From Thalassotalea mangrovi (GTDB lineage: Bacteria; Pseudomonadota; Gammaproteobacteria; Enterobacterales; Alteromonadaceae), in contig NZ_SWDB01000003.1 in assembly GCF_005116735.1 (NCBI RefSeq), forward strand, positions 62,001 through 126,000: a DNA stretch of 64,000 nt. The letters are read 5' to 3'. The notes under the pieces are model-generated. The model worked only from the letters and a program-made list of their open reading frames with translations. It ran no database searches and was not told where the DNA came from. The translations under genes and the position numbers were made by a program. Position 1 is the stretch's first letter. Every line of letters begins with the position of its first letter. Of the stretch, positions 44,131 to 52,931 are shown piece after piece.

Positions 44131-44549
44131 TAGAAAATCCAGCCTAAGTTTCTTCTCGGGCGTAAGTTTACCGGTTTAAATTCAGCGAGTTTCAGTACTG
44201 ATGTATACAGCACCTGATTCGTATGTTCCTCGACAATATCGATTGTTACGGTTTCATTAATGGTTAGGACTCGTTGAAACCTGGCTTTTTCGACCTGCGC
44301 CTGGCATTGACGTATGCGTAGGGCTTCGATAACCAGGCATACATCCATTTTTGCGGTCAGCTGTAAATCGACATCGAGTTTAAACTGGCACTGGGCATTG
44401 TTTTGGTTACGCACACAGATCTCGGGAAGGATATTGATTTCGGAAATTTGCGTTGAGACATCGCTAACCTCCTGAGCCTGTGCGAAAGCGCCACTTAATG
44501 CGCAGATAAACATACTACCAAGTCGAACTATCATCAGCTTAAACGTCAT
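44130..44549 (-). CDS. DUF3019 periplasmic protein
   Basis: A 139-residue protein from the ATG at 44549, with a signal peptide (about residues 5-24, ending in AFAQA). The mature part has several cysteines in the pattern ICVRNQNNAQCQF, DVCLVI and RQCQA, matching DUF3019, a family found in Alteromonadales and relatives. It is almost always next to a MipA/OmpV protein and a two-component system, as here, so it may be a periplasmic sensing partner. The longer frame to 44603 overlaps mipA by 53 bases; the ATG just after the mipA stop is preferred. Function is not known. Confidence 0.8.
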   Translation of the reverse strand: MTFKLMIVRLGSMFICALSGAFAQAQEVSDVSTQISEINILPEICVRNQNNAQCQFKLDVDLQLTAKMDVCLVIEALRIRQCQAQVEKARFQRVLTINETVTIDIVEEHTNQVLYTSVLKLAEFKPVNLRPRRNLGWIF

Positions 44550-44550
44550 C

Positions 44551-45390
44551 CTAGTACCTGTAAGAAACTCCGACAAATCCCGAAGAGTAATTGGATTCTT
44601 CAACTAAAATGCTTTGTTTAAATTTACTGTCGAACCAGGTTTTTTTAAATGACAAGCCGACCGACCAGCTGGGATTAAAATGATATCTCAAGTTAACACT
44701 GCTCCATGGTGACAGGGTGTCACCAATGTCCTGCTGTCGAATAGCTATAGTATTTTCCTGGTCTGTCAACCGGTAATAATAATCGCTTATATCTGCCGAT
44801 TTATAAGTAGCGCCAAACTGGACCGTTACGGTAAATGAGTTCCACTGCATTGGTTTGGCAAACGTCAGTGAAATTTCTTCACCATGGTGTACTGAGGTGA
44901 TGTCTTTGGCGATAGATAAATTGGTTCGATACCAGGTGTTGATATGACTGATGTTAATGCCAGCCATATAGCTTAAATCACGCTCTATATCTTCGAGGTT
45001 TAACTCAACCCTGGTTGCCTTCCAGGTATTTTGGGTGATACCTGCGATAGAAATGACTTTTGCAGTATTGGAGTCGGCAAAGAAATAGCCGTCATTATTG
45101 AAGTAACCGTAAGCATCAACCAACCAGATTGGCGACTCATACAGGCTATAACCAAAAACCAGGTTTTCGATGTAAAGTTTGTCGCCATAGTAGCTAAACT
45201 CAGGTAACAAGGGTGAACGAATGTGATCGCGCTCCCGTAACGGGTTTTCGATACCACCAAACCCTGCTGTCAGGCGGAAATCGAATGACCCTGGTTCAAC
45301 CAGAGTTTGCTCAGTTTTATTTTGCGCCAGAGACATTGGGGACATAAAGATGCTGGCGAGAAAAACGGAGAATAGAATAGCGTACTTCAT
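44551..45390 (-). CDS. MipA/OmpV family outer-membrane protein
   Basis: A 279-residue protein with a signal peptide (residues 1-22, ending in SLAQ). The rest alternates hydrophobic and polar residues as in a beta-barrel and closes with an aromatic C-terminus (VGVSYRY). The GGIENPLRER start and YGYFNNDGYFF segment are typical of MipA/OmpV. In E. coli MipA is a scaffold for murein enzymes; OmpV members may act as channels. It is the first gene of a four-gene operon with DUF3019, response regulator and kinase. It is divergent from the next outer-membrane gene. Confidence 0.85.
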   Translation of the reverse strand: MKYAILFSVFLASIFMSPMSLAQNKTEQTLVEPGSFDFRLTAGFGGIENPLRERDHIRSPLLPEFSYYGDKLYIENLVFGYSLYESPIWLVDAYGYFNNDGYFFADSNTAKVISIAGITQNTWKATRVELNLEDIERDLSYMAGINISHINTWYRTNLSIAKDITSVHHGEEISLTFAKPMQWNSFTVTVQFGATYKSADISDYYYRLTDQENTIAIRQQDIGDTLSPWSSVNLRYHFNPSWSVGLSFKKTWFDSKFKQSILVEESNYSSGFVGVSYRY

Positions 45391-45744
45391 TGTTATAATT
45401 TATCGCTTATCTGAGACATATAGCGTGATTAATTAACCACATATCTAAACGATATTTATCTGAGTTGCAATGCTTTAAGTGTGGTTTTTTGTACGTATTT
45501 GTAGCATTGACCTTGGGTTATCGATTGGTTTACAAGCTGGTTACCTGATAAGAACAGCCCATTATCTGCTCCGATGAGGTTAGACCTAAAAATCTGGTTG
45601 CTAACCGGTACGTTTCATCAACATGAATTAACTTATTGAATGTTAACCAGTGTTTGACGATTTACTGGCAAACTGGAAACTATCTTATAGACTTTAAACT
45701 GGTGACGTAAAACAACAACTATTCATTAAGAGAAGGGACTTGCC
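45391..45744. other. Divergent intergenic region between mipA and the outer-membrane protein gene
   Basis: 354 bases with no gene. The word TTATCTGAG occurs twice in direct orientation (45407-45415 and 45456-45464, 49 bases apart) close to the mipA start; such pairs can be binding sites for OmpR-type regulators. TTGACG at 45654 may be a -35 element for the plus-strand gene, but I find no good -10 at the proper distance. Confidence 0.45.
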
Positions 45745-46419
45745 TTGAAATCGCTAATACTCCCCCTGACCATGCTATTGGGCGTTGGTGTCGTACAGGC
45801 GCAGACAGATACACAGCCTGCTCAACAGGATCCCGTCGTTGAAGCCTCGCCGGCAGAACCGATGACGGCTGACCAACAAGAAACAGAGATGTCAGGTAAC
45901 GAAACACCTGATGGGGTAGAGCAGTCAGAACAACAGCAAGCTCCTCCAACGGCGAAAGAAAAGCAAGAGGACAGCGTCTTTGCCTACGATGATTTTGGAT
46001 ATGGTCTGGGTTTTGGCATCTTGTACTCAGGGTTGGGAGCAAACGTCAACGTTACCAAAGCCAATGATATGAAATACGCCTCATTGGGCTGTTTGGGACA
46101 TTCCTCCGAAGGAGGGCTTGCCTGTGGTGTCGGAGTAGGTTGGATTCGTACCGATCTTTTCGATGTCGATCCGTTTTATGCGGATAAGCATGGTGTAGGT
46201 ATCTATGTTGGCGCCGTGGGCAGTGAAAAAAGCCGCGAGCCGAGTCGTCGTTTCCCGGATTACGACAATGAGATCGTCTGGGGTCTGGCTGGAAGCTATC
46301 ACTATTTTTTAAATGGTATAAAGAATCCCGGCACCAATCTGGGGGCCAGTTTTGTCATTGGAAATGGTAATGACGACATTGAGTTTGGTTTGCTGCTACA
46401 GGTTGGCTATCAGTTTTAG
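45745..46419 (+). CDS. Probable outer-membrane beta-barrel protein, unknown function
   Basis: A 224-residue protein with a signal peptide (residues 1-19, ending in VQAQ). A low-complexity segment rich in Gln, Glu, Pro and Thr follows (20-75). The remaining part is glycine- and aromatic-rich with alternating residues and ends in LLLQVGYQF, typical of a small outer-membrane barrel. The start is TTG at 45745: AGAAGGGA lies 6 bases before it and the resulting signal peptide is excellent. I do not recognise a named family. Confidence 0.72.
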   Translation: MKSLILPLTMLLGVGVVQAQTDTQPAQQDPVVEASPAEPMTADQQETEMSGNETPDGVEQSEQQQAPPTAKEKQEDSVFAYDDFGYGLGFGILYSGLGANVNVTKANDMKYASLGCLGHSSEGGLACGVGVGWIRTDLFDVDPFYADKHGVGIYVGAVGSEKSREPSRRFPDYDNEIVWGLAGSYHYFLNGIKNPGTNLGASFVIGNGNDDIEFGLLLQVGYQF

Positions 46420-46617
46420 ATAATACTTTTAATCGAAAACTCGCTAATGAATAAGATTGTCATTATATCTTTCTGTATTAGGAATAATGTATCAGATATT
46501 TATTGAGGCTATTATTCCAGTTCGATCATTTTGCTTTTATTGATACTATTCAGTCTATTAGCTGGTTTGATTAGTTGTTAATTGAGCTTCTTTAAGGCTT
46601 TATGCTAGTATCTTGGT

Positions 46618-46628
46618 AATAATTTATT
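46618..46628. promoter_or_regulatory. Candidate RpiR/MurR operator in front of the regulator gene
   Basis: AATAATTTATT on the plus strand, the complement of AATAAATTATT, a palindrome with a single central base. On the minus strand it continues as AATAAATTATTACCAA. It lies 17-27 bases before the regulator ATG, over the likely promoter, as expected for autoregulation. The same 11-mer is at 50892 and 59345. Confidence 0.6.
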
Positions 46629-46644
46629 ATATTGGCCGATTAAA

Positions 46645-47496
46645 ATGTCAGTACTTGTAAAGATTCGCGCGATCCGCGACTCACTTACCTCAAATGAGGC
46701 TAAAATTGCCGACTTCTCCCTAAAATCTCCGAATGTTATCAAAGATTTATCATCGCAAAAGTTAGCCATGCTGGTAGGCGTCAGTCAGTCGTCAATCGTT
46801 AAGTTCACACAAAAGCTGGGTTATAAAGGCTATCCGGATTTTAAATTTGCGCTAATTGAAGCAATTAATGCCGAAGCCGATGATGTGCAATTACATGGAA
46901 AAATTACCGTCAATGATGATTTTGAGCAACTGAATAAAAAATTGTTGGCCAGTAAACATAAAGTATTGATAGAAACGTCGGGTCTTAATGCCGACCAGAG
47001 TATCGAGCAGGCGGTACAAAAGATTAAATCTGCAAAACGAATTCTGGTTAGTGGTATTGGTGCGTCGGCTCTGGTGGCCAAAGATTTCAGTTATAAGCTG
47101 CAGAAAATTGGCAAAATGGCACTGGCGGAAGCAAGTGGCCATATTCAGTTATCATATGTATCGACGTTTTCTTCTGATGATTTGGTAATCTGTATCAGTG
47201 AATCAGGGAATACCAGTGATGTAGTTGCTGTTGCTAAGCTAGCCAAAAAGCGCGGTGCCCAGGTAATTACCATTACCAATTACAGCGATAACCAATTGAT
47301 GAAATCCGCAGATGTGAAGCTTTATACCGTTGCAGAACAGTCTTCGATTCGACTATCTTCAATCATATCCCGCACCTCCCAGGAGTTTGTTATCGACCTC
47401 TTATTCATCGCCCTGACCCAGGCATCTCGCGGTGCCCGTAAATCGGTGGAAGAATCCAATAAGGCGGTGAAGGATTTTGTAAATCAGAAAGACTGA
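46645..47496 (+). CDS. RpiR/MurR-type transcriptional regulator
   Basis: A 283-residue regulator: an N-terminal helix-turn-helix of RpiR type (residues 1-77, with VGVSQSSIVKFTQKLGYKGYPDFK as recognition region) and a SIS sugar-phosphate binding domain (about 110-250; LVSGIGASALVAKDF and CISESGNTSDVV are characteristic). Such regulators respond to phosphosugars; MurR of E. coli responds to MurNAc-6-phosphate. It is located at the edge of a MurNAc/GlcNAc utilisation locus containing murQ, so MurNAc-6-phosphate is the best guess for effector. A repeated 11-base palindrome in front of this gene and two other promoters of the locus is its probable operator. Confidence 0.9.
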   Translation: MSVLVKIRAIRDSLTSNEAKIADFSLKSPNVIKDLSSQKLAMLVGVSQSSIVKFTQKLGYKGYPDFKFALIEAINAEADDVQLHGKITVNDDFEQLNKKLLASKHKVLIETSGLNADQSIEQAVQKIKSAKRILVSGIGASALVAKDFSYKLQKIGKMALAEASGHIQLSYVSTFSSDDLVICISESGNTSDVVAVAKLAKKRGAQVITITNYSDNQLMKSADVKLYTVAEQSSIRLSSIISRTSQEFVIDLLFIALTQASRGARKSVEESNKAVKDFVNQKD

Positions 47497-47499
47497 CCT

Positions 47500-47522
47500 A
47501 AACGCGTCGCTGAGGCGCGTTT
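47500..47522 (+). terminator. Hairpin after the RpiR regulator
   Basis: A 7-bp stem AAACGCG / CGCGTTT with a 9-base loop, four bases after the stop. Only three T end the second arm, so it is a weak candidate. Confidence 0.45.
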
Positions 47523-47523
47523 C

Positions 47524-47600
47524 AGGTGGAGGGCTTCGCCAGTTGGAGAAATCGCTCCACTGAGTTGCGAGTTAGGTGGAGGGCTACGCCAGGTGGAGTA
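47524..47600. repeat. Direct repeat, unit AGGTGGAGGGCTWCGCCAG
   Basis: Two nearly identical copies start at 47524 and 47574, 50 bases apart; each is about 27 bases long and is followed by a GGAGWAA segment and CTCC, which can pair with GGAG inside the unit. Confidence 0.6.
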
Positions 47601-47723
47601 AATACTCCCTTGCGTTGTATTTAGGGTGGATTCTAGCGATGAGGGAGCCAAACACTCGAATTCCTCGTATTTTGGGATACCTGAAAACCAACATTGCAGC
47701 TATGCCGCAACTCCACCGAAAAT

Positions 47724-47773
47724 CGCTCCTCGATAATGCTCCTTGATAACTGCTCCTCGATAACTGCTCCTGC
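47724..47773. repeat. Short tandem repeat, unit GCTCCTCGATAACT
   Basis: Four imperfect copies in tandem with small changes (GATAATGCTCC, TTGATAACTGCTCC, TCGATAACTGCTCC). No function visible. Confidence 0.6.
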
Positions 47774-48031
47774 GTTATTCTACCTACATACTTCCATGTA
47801 TTAGTGCGTTATTCTACCTGCGCACATCCATGTCCTTGTGCATTTTCGGCATACCGGCCAATCCATGGCCATAACCTTCAAGGCAACGCCTTGATTCCAT
47901 CTCCTTTTTCGTCCTGAACAAAAGTGCAGGACAACACCCGTCCCGCGTCCTGCTATTCGAAAATCGTTCCAGACATTTTCGATATACACACCATCCATGG
48001 CGATAACCGGGCATACATACATCCATGTAAT

Positions 48032-48052
48032 AAAAAAGCCCCTCTCGGGGCT
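48032..48052 (-). terminator. Rho-independent terminator of the TonB receptor gene
   Basis: On the minus strand a 6-bp stem AGCCCC / GGGGCT with a four-base loop (GAGA) is followed by six T. It lies 51 bases after the receptor stop codon. Confidence 0.85.
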
Positions 48053-48102
48053 ACAGGGAGATGTATTCACTGGGTCTTGCGACCCAGCGGCCTCAGTTCA
48101 TG

Positions 48103-50796
48103 TTAGAACTTCACTGAAGCATTAAGGAACCAACGGGTACCGTTATCGTTAATCAGCTGGAAGATACCGCCCCAGTTATCCGGTGAATTTTTAGTGCGAT
48201 ATAGCTCACCAGTCAGGTTGATACCCTGCAAGCTCAATTTCAGGTTATCGGTTACATCGTAAGAGAATGCCACATCGATTGATGTTTGCTCTTCGACTTC
48301 CACGGCCGACCCAATACGATAGCCAGCAAACCAAGGACCACGGTAGTTAGCCATGATTCGAGCAGAGAAAGTATCATTCTCCCAATACCCAGTAGCATTC
48401 CACATTTCTTCAGAATTTCCAGGAAGTGCTAGACCTGAGTCTCCGGTGTTATCGGTAACTTCAGCATCGGTATAGGTATAGTTAGAGATCAGACCAAAAC
48501 CATAAGCGAACTCTGTTTGGAATTGCAGCTCGATACCTGTCAGTTTACCTTCACCACCATTACGTGTTCGACTGACTTCGAAAACTCCAACCTCGCCTGG
48601 TATCGTTTCCTGCGCAGAGAACGGGAACAGGAATTGATCGATATCCTTGTGGAATAGTGTCGCACTCAGCAGAGAAGCTTCATCAAAATACCATTCAATA
48701 CCGATATCTAATTGGTTTGCACGCCATGGTTCGAGATATGGATTTCCGGCATTACCGGTGAAAGTATCGGTGTTGTAACTAAAAGTATTCTTTAGATCCT
48801 GATAATTTGGCAAAGACATAACTTTAGCTAGCGCACCACGAAGCAATAAATCATCAGTAATGTCGAACGTTACGTTTAAGCTCGGTAGTACTTCTGAATA
48901 GTCATTTTCCGTTACCACCCCCATGATCCAAACATTATCTCTTAATTGGTTGGCGATCGAGTCAAGCTGATAGTCGACATATCGAATACCAAAGTTACCT
49001 TTCAAACGGCTATCAATCGCCTCAAATTCGGCCATTGCATATATCGCCAGGGTATCTTCGTTGATTTCATAAAAGTCATTTAAAGATTCGTTTTCAGGTA
49101 ATTGTGTATTATCGACGGTATTTTCAAGGGAAAATGCTTTTACTCCACTCAAACTAAAGAGTGGTAAACACTCGAGGGTATTGGCCTTTCCAGCTTCATC
49201 AAATCGATCACATTTGGTGCTGACAAAGCCAAGGTCTGCCATCGTCTGATATTGTGCGCTCAGGCTGTCATAATTTTTCAGTCCAAAGGAGTGTGATGAG
49301 CGTTCATTTTCATGTTCTTTATATTTCACACCCGTTTTTACCGAAGTTAGGAATGCCAGCTCAATTGGAAATGTCAAATCGAGTTGATAATAAGTTTCCT
49401 GATCTTCATCGCTGATATGGACATTGCCGTCACCCCGTATTTCTAACGGATAACTTGCTGGATTTGCATAGTCAAAGTCGTTAAAACTTACCCCTAAGGC
49501 ATTACCTGTTAAGTCCAGGGTGAGAATTTCGTCTCCACTAAGACCGGCTTTAGCCATATTGGAGGTATTGATTTTGCCAGAGTAACCGTAAACCTTGATA
49601 TCCCCTTGCGCCTGGGTACGACCAATTTGCGCATGCAAATCAAACAGGTCATGAGAATATTCGATTTCAAGGTCAATCGTACTTGCATCTGGTTCCGTAT
49701 TGCGGAAAAACGTGTCTGGACCAAACCAATAATCATTACCTGCGCTGCCATCAATATCACTCAAATAAACATCGTGTTTAAGCGCTGCGTCACCGAGACC
49801 GTAGGAAACTACATCACTGGCGCTAGCGTTGCGCAATACTCCGGCCCGGCCTGGTACAACCAAATAGTTAGAGTTAACGTTGTTCGCCTCTAATGAAAAA
49901 TCCAGGTAATTCAGAGTAAAACCCAGAGAGTCCGTTGGTTGATATTGAAATGTTAAGTTGTACGCATTTCGTTCGCGCTCCTGCTGGAAGATAGCATGAC
50001 CAGCACCCCAGGTGGCGTGTGTTGCCCCAGACGTATCCCCGCCGGCTGCAAAAGCCGCCGATTTGTCTGATGCCATGTAGTTTTCCATACCATCATAGGT
50101 AGTAAAACGTTCCTGATGAGAAATGGAAGCCAGGAAACCAAATTTTTCATTGTCAGATTTCCAACTAAATAGGCCTGATAAAGCGGGATCCCAGCGATCA
50201 GCATTTTCAGAATATTGGTATTCCAGAGATGCTTGCAGTGTGTTTGCATCGAGATCGAGCGGTTTACGGGTTTTGATATTGATGGTACCACCGATTGAGC
50301 CTTCCGGTAGATCGGCTCGTGGTGATTTATAGACTTCCAGGCCTGCAACCAATTCGGCTGCTAACATATCTGAACGGAAACCACGGGTTGGGCGATAGCC
50401 TTCAAACCATTGGGCGGTAGAGATAGATTGGCCATTAAGAAAGGTTAAACTTAACGACGGGTCTAGACCACGAATTGAGATCCCGTCGGCTTCACCGAAT
50501 CGTCTTTCGATACCAACACCGGCGATACGCTGCAAAGCATCACCGATGTTTTTATCAGGAAACTTACCAATATCTTCAGCGGTAATCGCATCTACAACTG
50601 TTGTTGCAAATCGTTTTGCATTCAGGTTCTCGCGAGCCGACGCCCTGAAACCTGTAACTTCAATTTTTTCTATTTCTTGTTGTTCAGCAGCTTGCACTTC
50701 TTCCTCTGCAGCGAATGCACTCGGTGCATACATTGCTGCCAAAATGGATGAAGTTAAAACCGAAAGTTTTAATTTCCCAGTGACCCGATTAGCCAT
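48103..50796 (-). CDS. TonB-dependent receptor for carbohydrate uptake
   Basis: An 897-residue outer-membrane receptor of the TonB-Xanth-Caul type (TIGR01782-like), a group linked to oligosaccharide uptake. A signal peptide (ending in AFAAEE) is followed by IEKIEVTGFRAS, the plug domain (VVDAITAEDIGKFPDKNIGDALQRIAGVGIER and ISIRGLDP), and a 22-strand barrel that ends in WFLNASVKF. The ATG at 50796 has GGGAGA at suitable spacing; a frame 5 residues longer exists. It is divergent from a halogenase-like gene and lies in a peptidoglycan amino-sugar locus, so GlcNAc- or MurNAc-containing oligosaccharides are the likely substrate. Confidence 0.92.
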   Translation of the reverse strand: MANRVTGKLKLSVLTSSILAAMYAPSAFAAEEEVQAAEQQEIEKIEVTGFRASARENLNAKRFATTVVDAITAEDIGKFPDKNIGDALQRIAGVGIERRFGEADGISIRGLDPSLSLTFLNGQSISTAQWFEGYRPTRGFRSDMLAAELVAGLEVYKSPRADLPEGSIGGTINIKTRKPLDLDANTLQASLEYQYSENADRWDPALSGLFSWKSDNEKFGFLASISHQERFTTYDGMENYMASDKSAAFAAGGDTSGATHATWGAGHAIFQQERERNAYNLTFQYQPTDSLGFTLNYLDFSLEANNVNSNYLVVPGRAGVLRNASASDVVSYGLGDAALKHDVYLSDIDGSAGNDYWFGPDTFFRNTEPDASTIDLEIEYSHDLFDLHAQIGRTQAQGDIKVYGYSGKINTSNMAKAGLSGDEILTLDLTGNALGVSFNDFDYANPASYPLEIRGDGNVHISDEDQETYYQLDLTFPIELAFLTSVKTGVKYKEHENERSSHSFGLKNYDSLSAQYQTMADLGFVSTKCDRFDEAGKANTLECLPLFSLSGVKAFSLENTVDNTQLPENESLNDFYEINEDTLAIYAMAEFEAIDSRLKGNFGIRYVDYQLDSIANQLRDNVWIMGVVTENDYSEVLPSLNVTFDITDDLLLRGALAKVMSLPNYQDLKNTFSYNTDTFTGNAGNPYLEPWRANQLDIGIEWYFDEASLLSATLFHKDIDQFLFPFSAQETIPGEVGVFEVSRTRNGGEGKLTGIELQFQTEFAYGFGLISNYTYTDAEVTDNTGDSGLALPGNSEEMWNATGYWENDTFSARIMANYRGPWFAGYRIGSAVEVEEQTSIDVAFSYDVTDNLKLSLQGINLTGELYRTKNSPDNWGGIFQLINDNGTRWFLNASVKF

Positions 50797-50891
50797 TTGA
50801 GATTCTCCCATATCGATGTTTCTTAGTCGTTGTTTTTAAAAATATAAAAAGGAACATGGATCATTTTTACACAGTTTTTTTACAAAAAACA

Positions 50892-50902
50892 AATAAATTA
50901 TT
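50892..50902. promoter_or_regulatory. Candidate RpiR/MurR operator before the TonB receptor
   Basis: AATAAATTATT followed by ATCAA; the longer form AATAAATTATTAYCAA is shared with the site before the regulator gene. It lies about 96 bases upstream of the receptor start codon. Confidence 0.55.
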
Positions 50903-51032
50903 ATCAATTGATGGTTGGTAAAGAATATTTTCTTCCGCGTATCCTGGGTATTTTTTAGTCATCTTCTGTGGTTTTTATTTGTACAGTTTCTGTATGGGTT
51001 TTGCTCTACCTCTTAGTATTCAAGGTTTGCGC

Positions 51033-51046
51033 TGACAGCGTTGTCA
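51033..51046. promoter_or_regulatory. Candidate LacI-family (NagR-like) operator
   Basis: TGACAGCGTTGTCA: inverted TGACA / TGTCA around GCGT, with the central CG typical of LacI-family sites. As I recall it, the NagR box reported for Xanthomonas amino-sugar genes has the core TGACARCGYTGTCA, which this matches. No LacI-type gene is in the window. Confidence 0.5.
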
Positions 51047-51239
51047 ATTTGCCAGGCAGCAATGATGCAGAAAAAGGGCGGGTTTATTTGTCTTTAATCA
51101 GCAAATAATCGCAATAAAAATTATTTTCGGGCAGGCGTTTTTATAGCGGCTTAGCAAAAAGCCAGAGACTTGCGGTAGCATCAGCGGCGATCTTCGCGAT
51201 AGTATAAAATCAAACAGCGACATATAAGAAAAAAGTGTT

Positions 51240-52757
51240 ATGAACAAAAAAAGATTGCTGATTCTTGGTGGTGGTACTGCTGGCTGGATGACTGCACTGC
51301 TAATGGCAAAGCGCTTAGGTGAGAATATCGACATAATTTTAGTCGAGTCTCCAGATATCCCGGTTATTGGCGTTGGGGAGGGGACAACGCCATATATTAA
51401 GCAGTTTTTTAAACAACTGGATATCCGTGAGCAGGATTGGATGCGCGAATGCCAGGCGACGTATAAGTGTGGTATCAGATTTCCTGACTGGTCTACAAAA
51501 ATAGGTTATCAATCCTATTTTCATCCATTTTTTTCGCCACTGGACAAACAGGTAGGTGAGGCTTTTTTTCACAATGTAAACTGCCGCCGCGCTGGTATCG
51601 ATGTTAATGCCAACCCGAGCCATTATTTTGTTACTTCCTATCTTGGCGAAAGGGGGTTGTCTCCCCATTGTTATCAGGCATTACCGTTTGAACTCGATTA
51701 CGCCTATCATTTTGATGCCGCCTTGCTGGGTAATTATTTACGGAAAATTGCTGTCGAGATAGGGATCATTCATCGCCAGGCCAATATTATTTCGGTTGGG
51801 CATCAGGTGAATGGCAATATCGAAGCCTTGATTACTGATTCCGGGGATAAGTTGACTGCAGACTTGTTCATTGATTGCAGTGGCTTTCGGGCACTCTTAC
51901 TGGCTGAGGAGTTAAATGTGCCTCTACACTCATACGCCGATAGTTTGCTAAATAATGCCGCCGTTGCCATACAGGTTGATCATCAGCAGAGCTCTTGCCT
52001 GGATACCTTATTACCAACCGAGACTCGTTCCAGCGCGTTATCAAATGGCTGGATGTGGAATATTCCTCTCAATCAACGGTGGGGCAATGGTTATGTGTAT
52101 AGTCGTGATTATATTTCTGCGAATAGCGCCGAACAGGAATTACGGGTGGCACTTGCCATCGATGACAGTGTAGATGCCCGGCATCTGTCGATGCAGGTTG
52201 GTCGTCGCACTCGGCACTGGCAAAACAACGTTATCGCGGTGGGATTATCACAGGGCTTTGTTGAGCCACTTGAGGCCACGGCATTAATGCTGGTGCAATA
52301 CACCATTGAACACGCTTGTGCAGTAATTGAAAAATCAGATTCGCAAAACCTGCAGGATATAGCGGACGGCGAGAAACGTACCTTCAACGACATAATCAAT
52401 GCCATGTTCGATGGCGTTCGTGATTACATTCTGGTGCATTACCTGACTAATTCTCGTGATGACACTAAGTATTGGCGAGATAATCGCCATGGATTAATGA
52501 TTCCTGATACGGTCCGTCACTTGCTCGAAGTCTGGCAATCGGATGCCGATATTGAACAAGAGCTAGGGGGCTATTTCAAGACCTCGATGTATTCAAAAGC
52601 CAGTTGGTATTGCTTACTTGCCGGGATGGGAGTTTTTCCTGAATTAGTCGATGATAATAAGAGGTCCAGCCATTCAATTGCTCCGTTAGAGCCTGTAATT
52701 GCCTACAATCAAAATTGTATGCAACACTTCCGGCCGCAAAGGGAGATTATTGGCTAG
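51240..52757 (+). CDS. Flavin-dependent tryptophan halogenase-like protein 1
   Basis: A 505-residue protein of the tryptophan halogenase family. The FAD-binding GGGTAG (residues 10-15), GVGEGTTP near 44, the lysine K76 in TYKCGIRF at the position of the catalytic Lys of PrnA, and the WMWNIP (271-276) form of the WxWxIP motif are all present. Enzymes of this family halogenate aromatic rings with FADH2 and oxygen. Many relatives sit beside TonB receptors in sugar-use loci of marine and plant bacteria; some were shown to brominate indole, but their natural role is open. It is divergent from the receptor gene. Confidence 0.88.
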   Translation: MNKKRLLILGGGTAGWMTALLMAKRLGENIDIILVESPDIPVIGVGEGTTPYIKQFFKQLDIREQDWMRECQATYKCGIRFPDWSTKIGYQSYFHPFFSPLDKQVGEAFFHNVNCRRAGIDVNANPSHYFVTSYLGERGLSPHCYQALPFELDYAYHFDAALLGNYLRKIAVEIGIIHRQANIISVGHQVNGNIEALITDSGDKLTADLFIDCSGFRALLLAEELNVPLHSYADSLLNNAAVAIQVDHQQSSCLDTLLPTETRSSALSNGWMWNIPLNQRWGNGYVYSRDYISANSAEQELRVALAIDDSVDARHLSMQVGRRTRHWQNNVIAVGLSQGFVEPLEATALMLVQYTIEHACAVIEKSDSQNLQDIADGEKRTFNDIINAMFDGVRDYILVHYLTNSRDDTKYWRDNRHGLMIPDTVRHLLEVWQSDADIEQELGGYFKTSMYSKASWYCLLAGMGVFPELVDDNKRSSHSIAPLEPVIAYNQNCMQHFRPQREIIG

Positions 52758-52903
52758 CGTGGCTGGAGGTATCTGAGGGTGACTAAAGGTGACGACGGGT
52801 GACTTTGGTAGCAACTAAACGTCTTGTTGCTGCGTTAATGCTGAAAAAGATTCACCATAAGGCGTTTGGCCCTCCGAAACCTGAATCCTGAGGCCTGAAA
52901 CCT

Positions 52904-52930
52904 AAAACCTGAGACCTAGTCTCAGGTTTT
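52904..52930. terminator. Bidirectional terminator between the two halogenase genes
   Basis: A perfect 12-bp stem AAAACCTGAGAC / GTCTCAGGTTTT with a CTA loop. It starts with four A and ends with four T, so it can serve both convergent genes. Short direct repeats of CCTGAAA type precede it (52876-52910). Confidence 0.85.
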
Positions 52931-52931
52931 G

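Larger units (their letters stand above)
47497..48102. other. Repeat-rich gap between the regulator and the TonB receptor
   Basis: 606 bases without a supported gene. After a hairpin (47500-47522, arms AAACGCG / CGCGTTT) it is almost entirely built of direct and inverted repeats: two copies of a 27-base unit, tandem copies of GCTCCTCGATAACT, hairpins such as TCAAGGC-AAC-GCCTTGA (47878-47894) and GTCCTG...CAGGAC (47912-47933), and two copies of an ATCCATGGCSATAACC unit. It ends with the receptor terminator. Short open frames here are repeat-derived. Confidence 0.65.
50797..51239. other. Divergent control region between the TonB receptor and halogenase 1
   Basis: 443 bases with no gene. It contains two different candidate operators, AATAAATTATT at 50892-50902 and TGACAGCGTTGTCA at 51033-51046, each listed separately. 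A TATAAAAT at 51203 may be the -10 of the halogenase promoter. Confidence 0.6.

Noticed and set aside
47801..48106. Short open frames in the repeat-rich gap
   Set aside because: They are made of the repeated CATCCATG and hairpin sequences, exist in several frames at once and have no ribosome binding sites.
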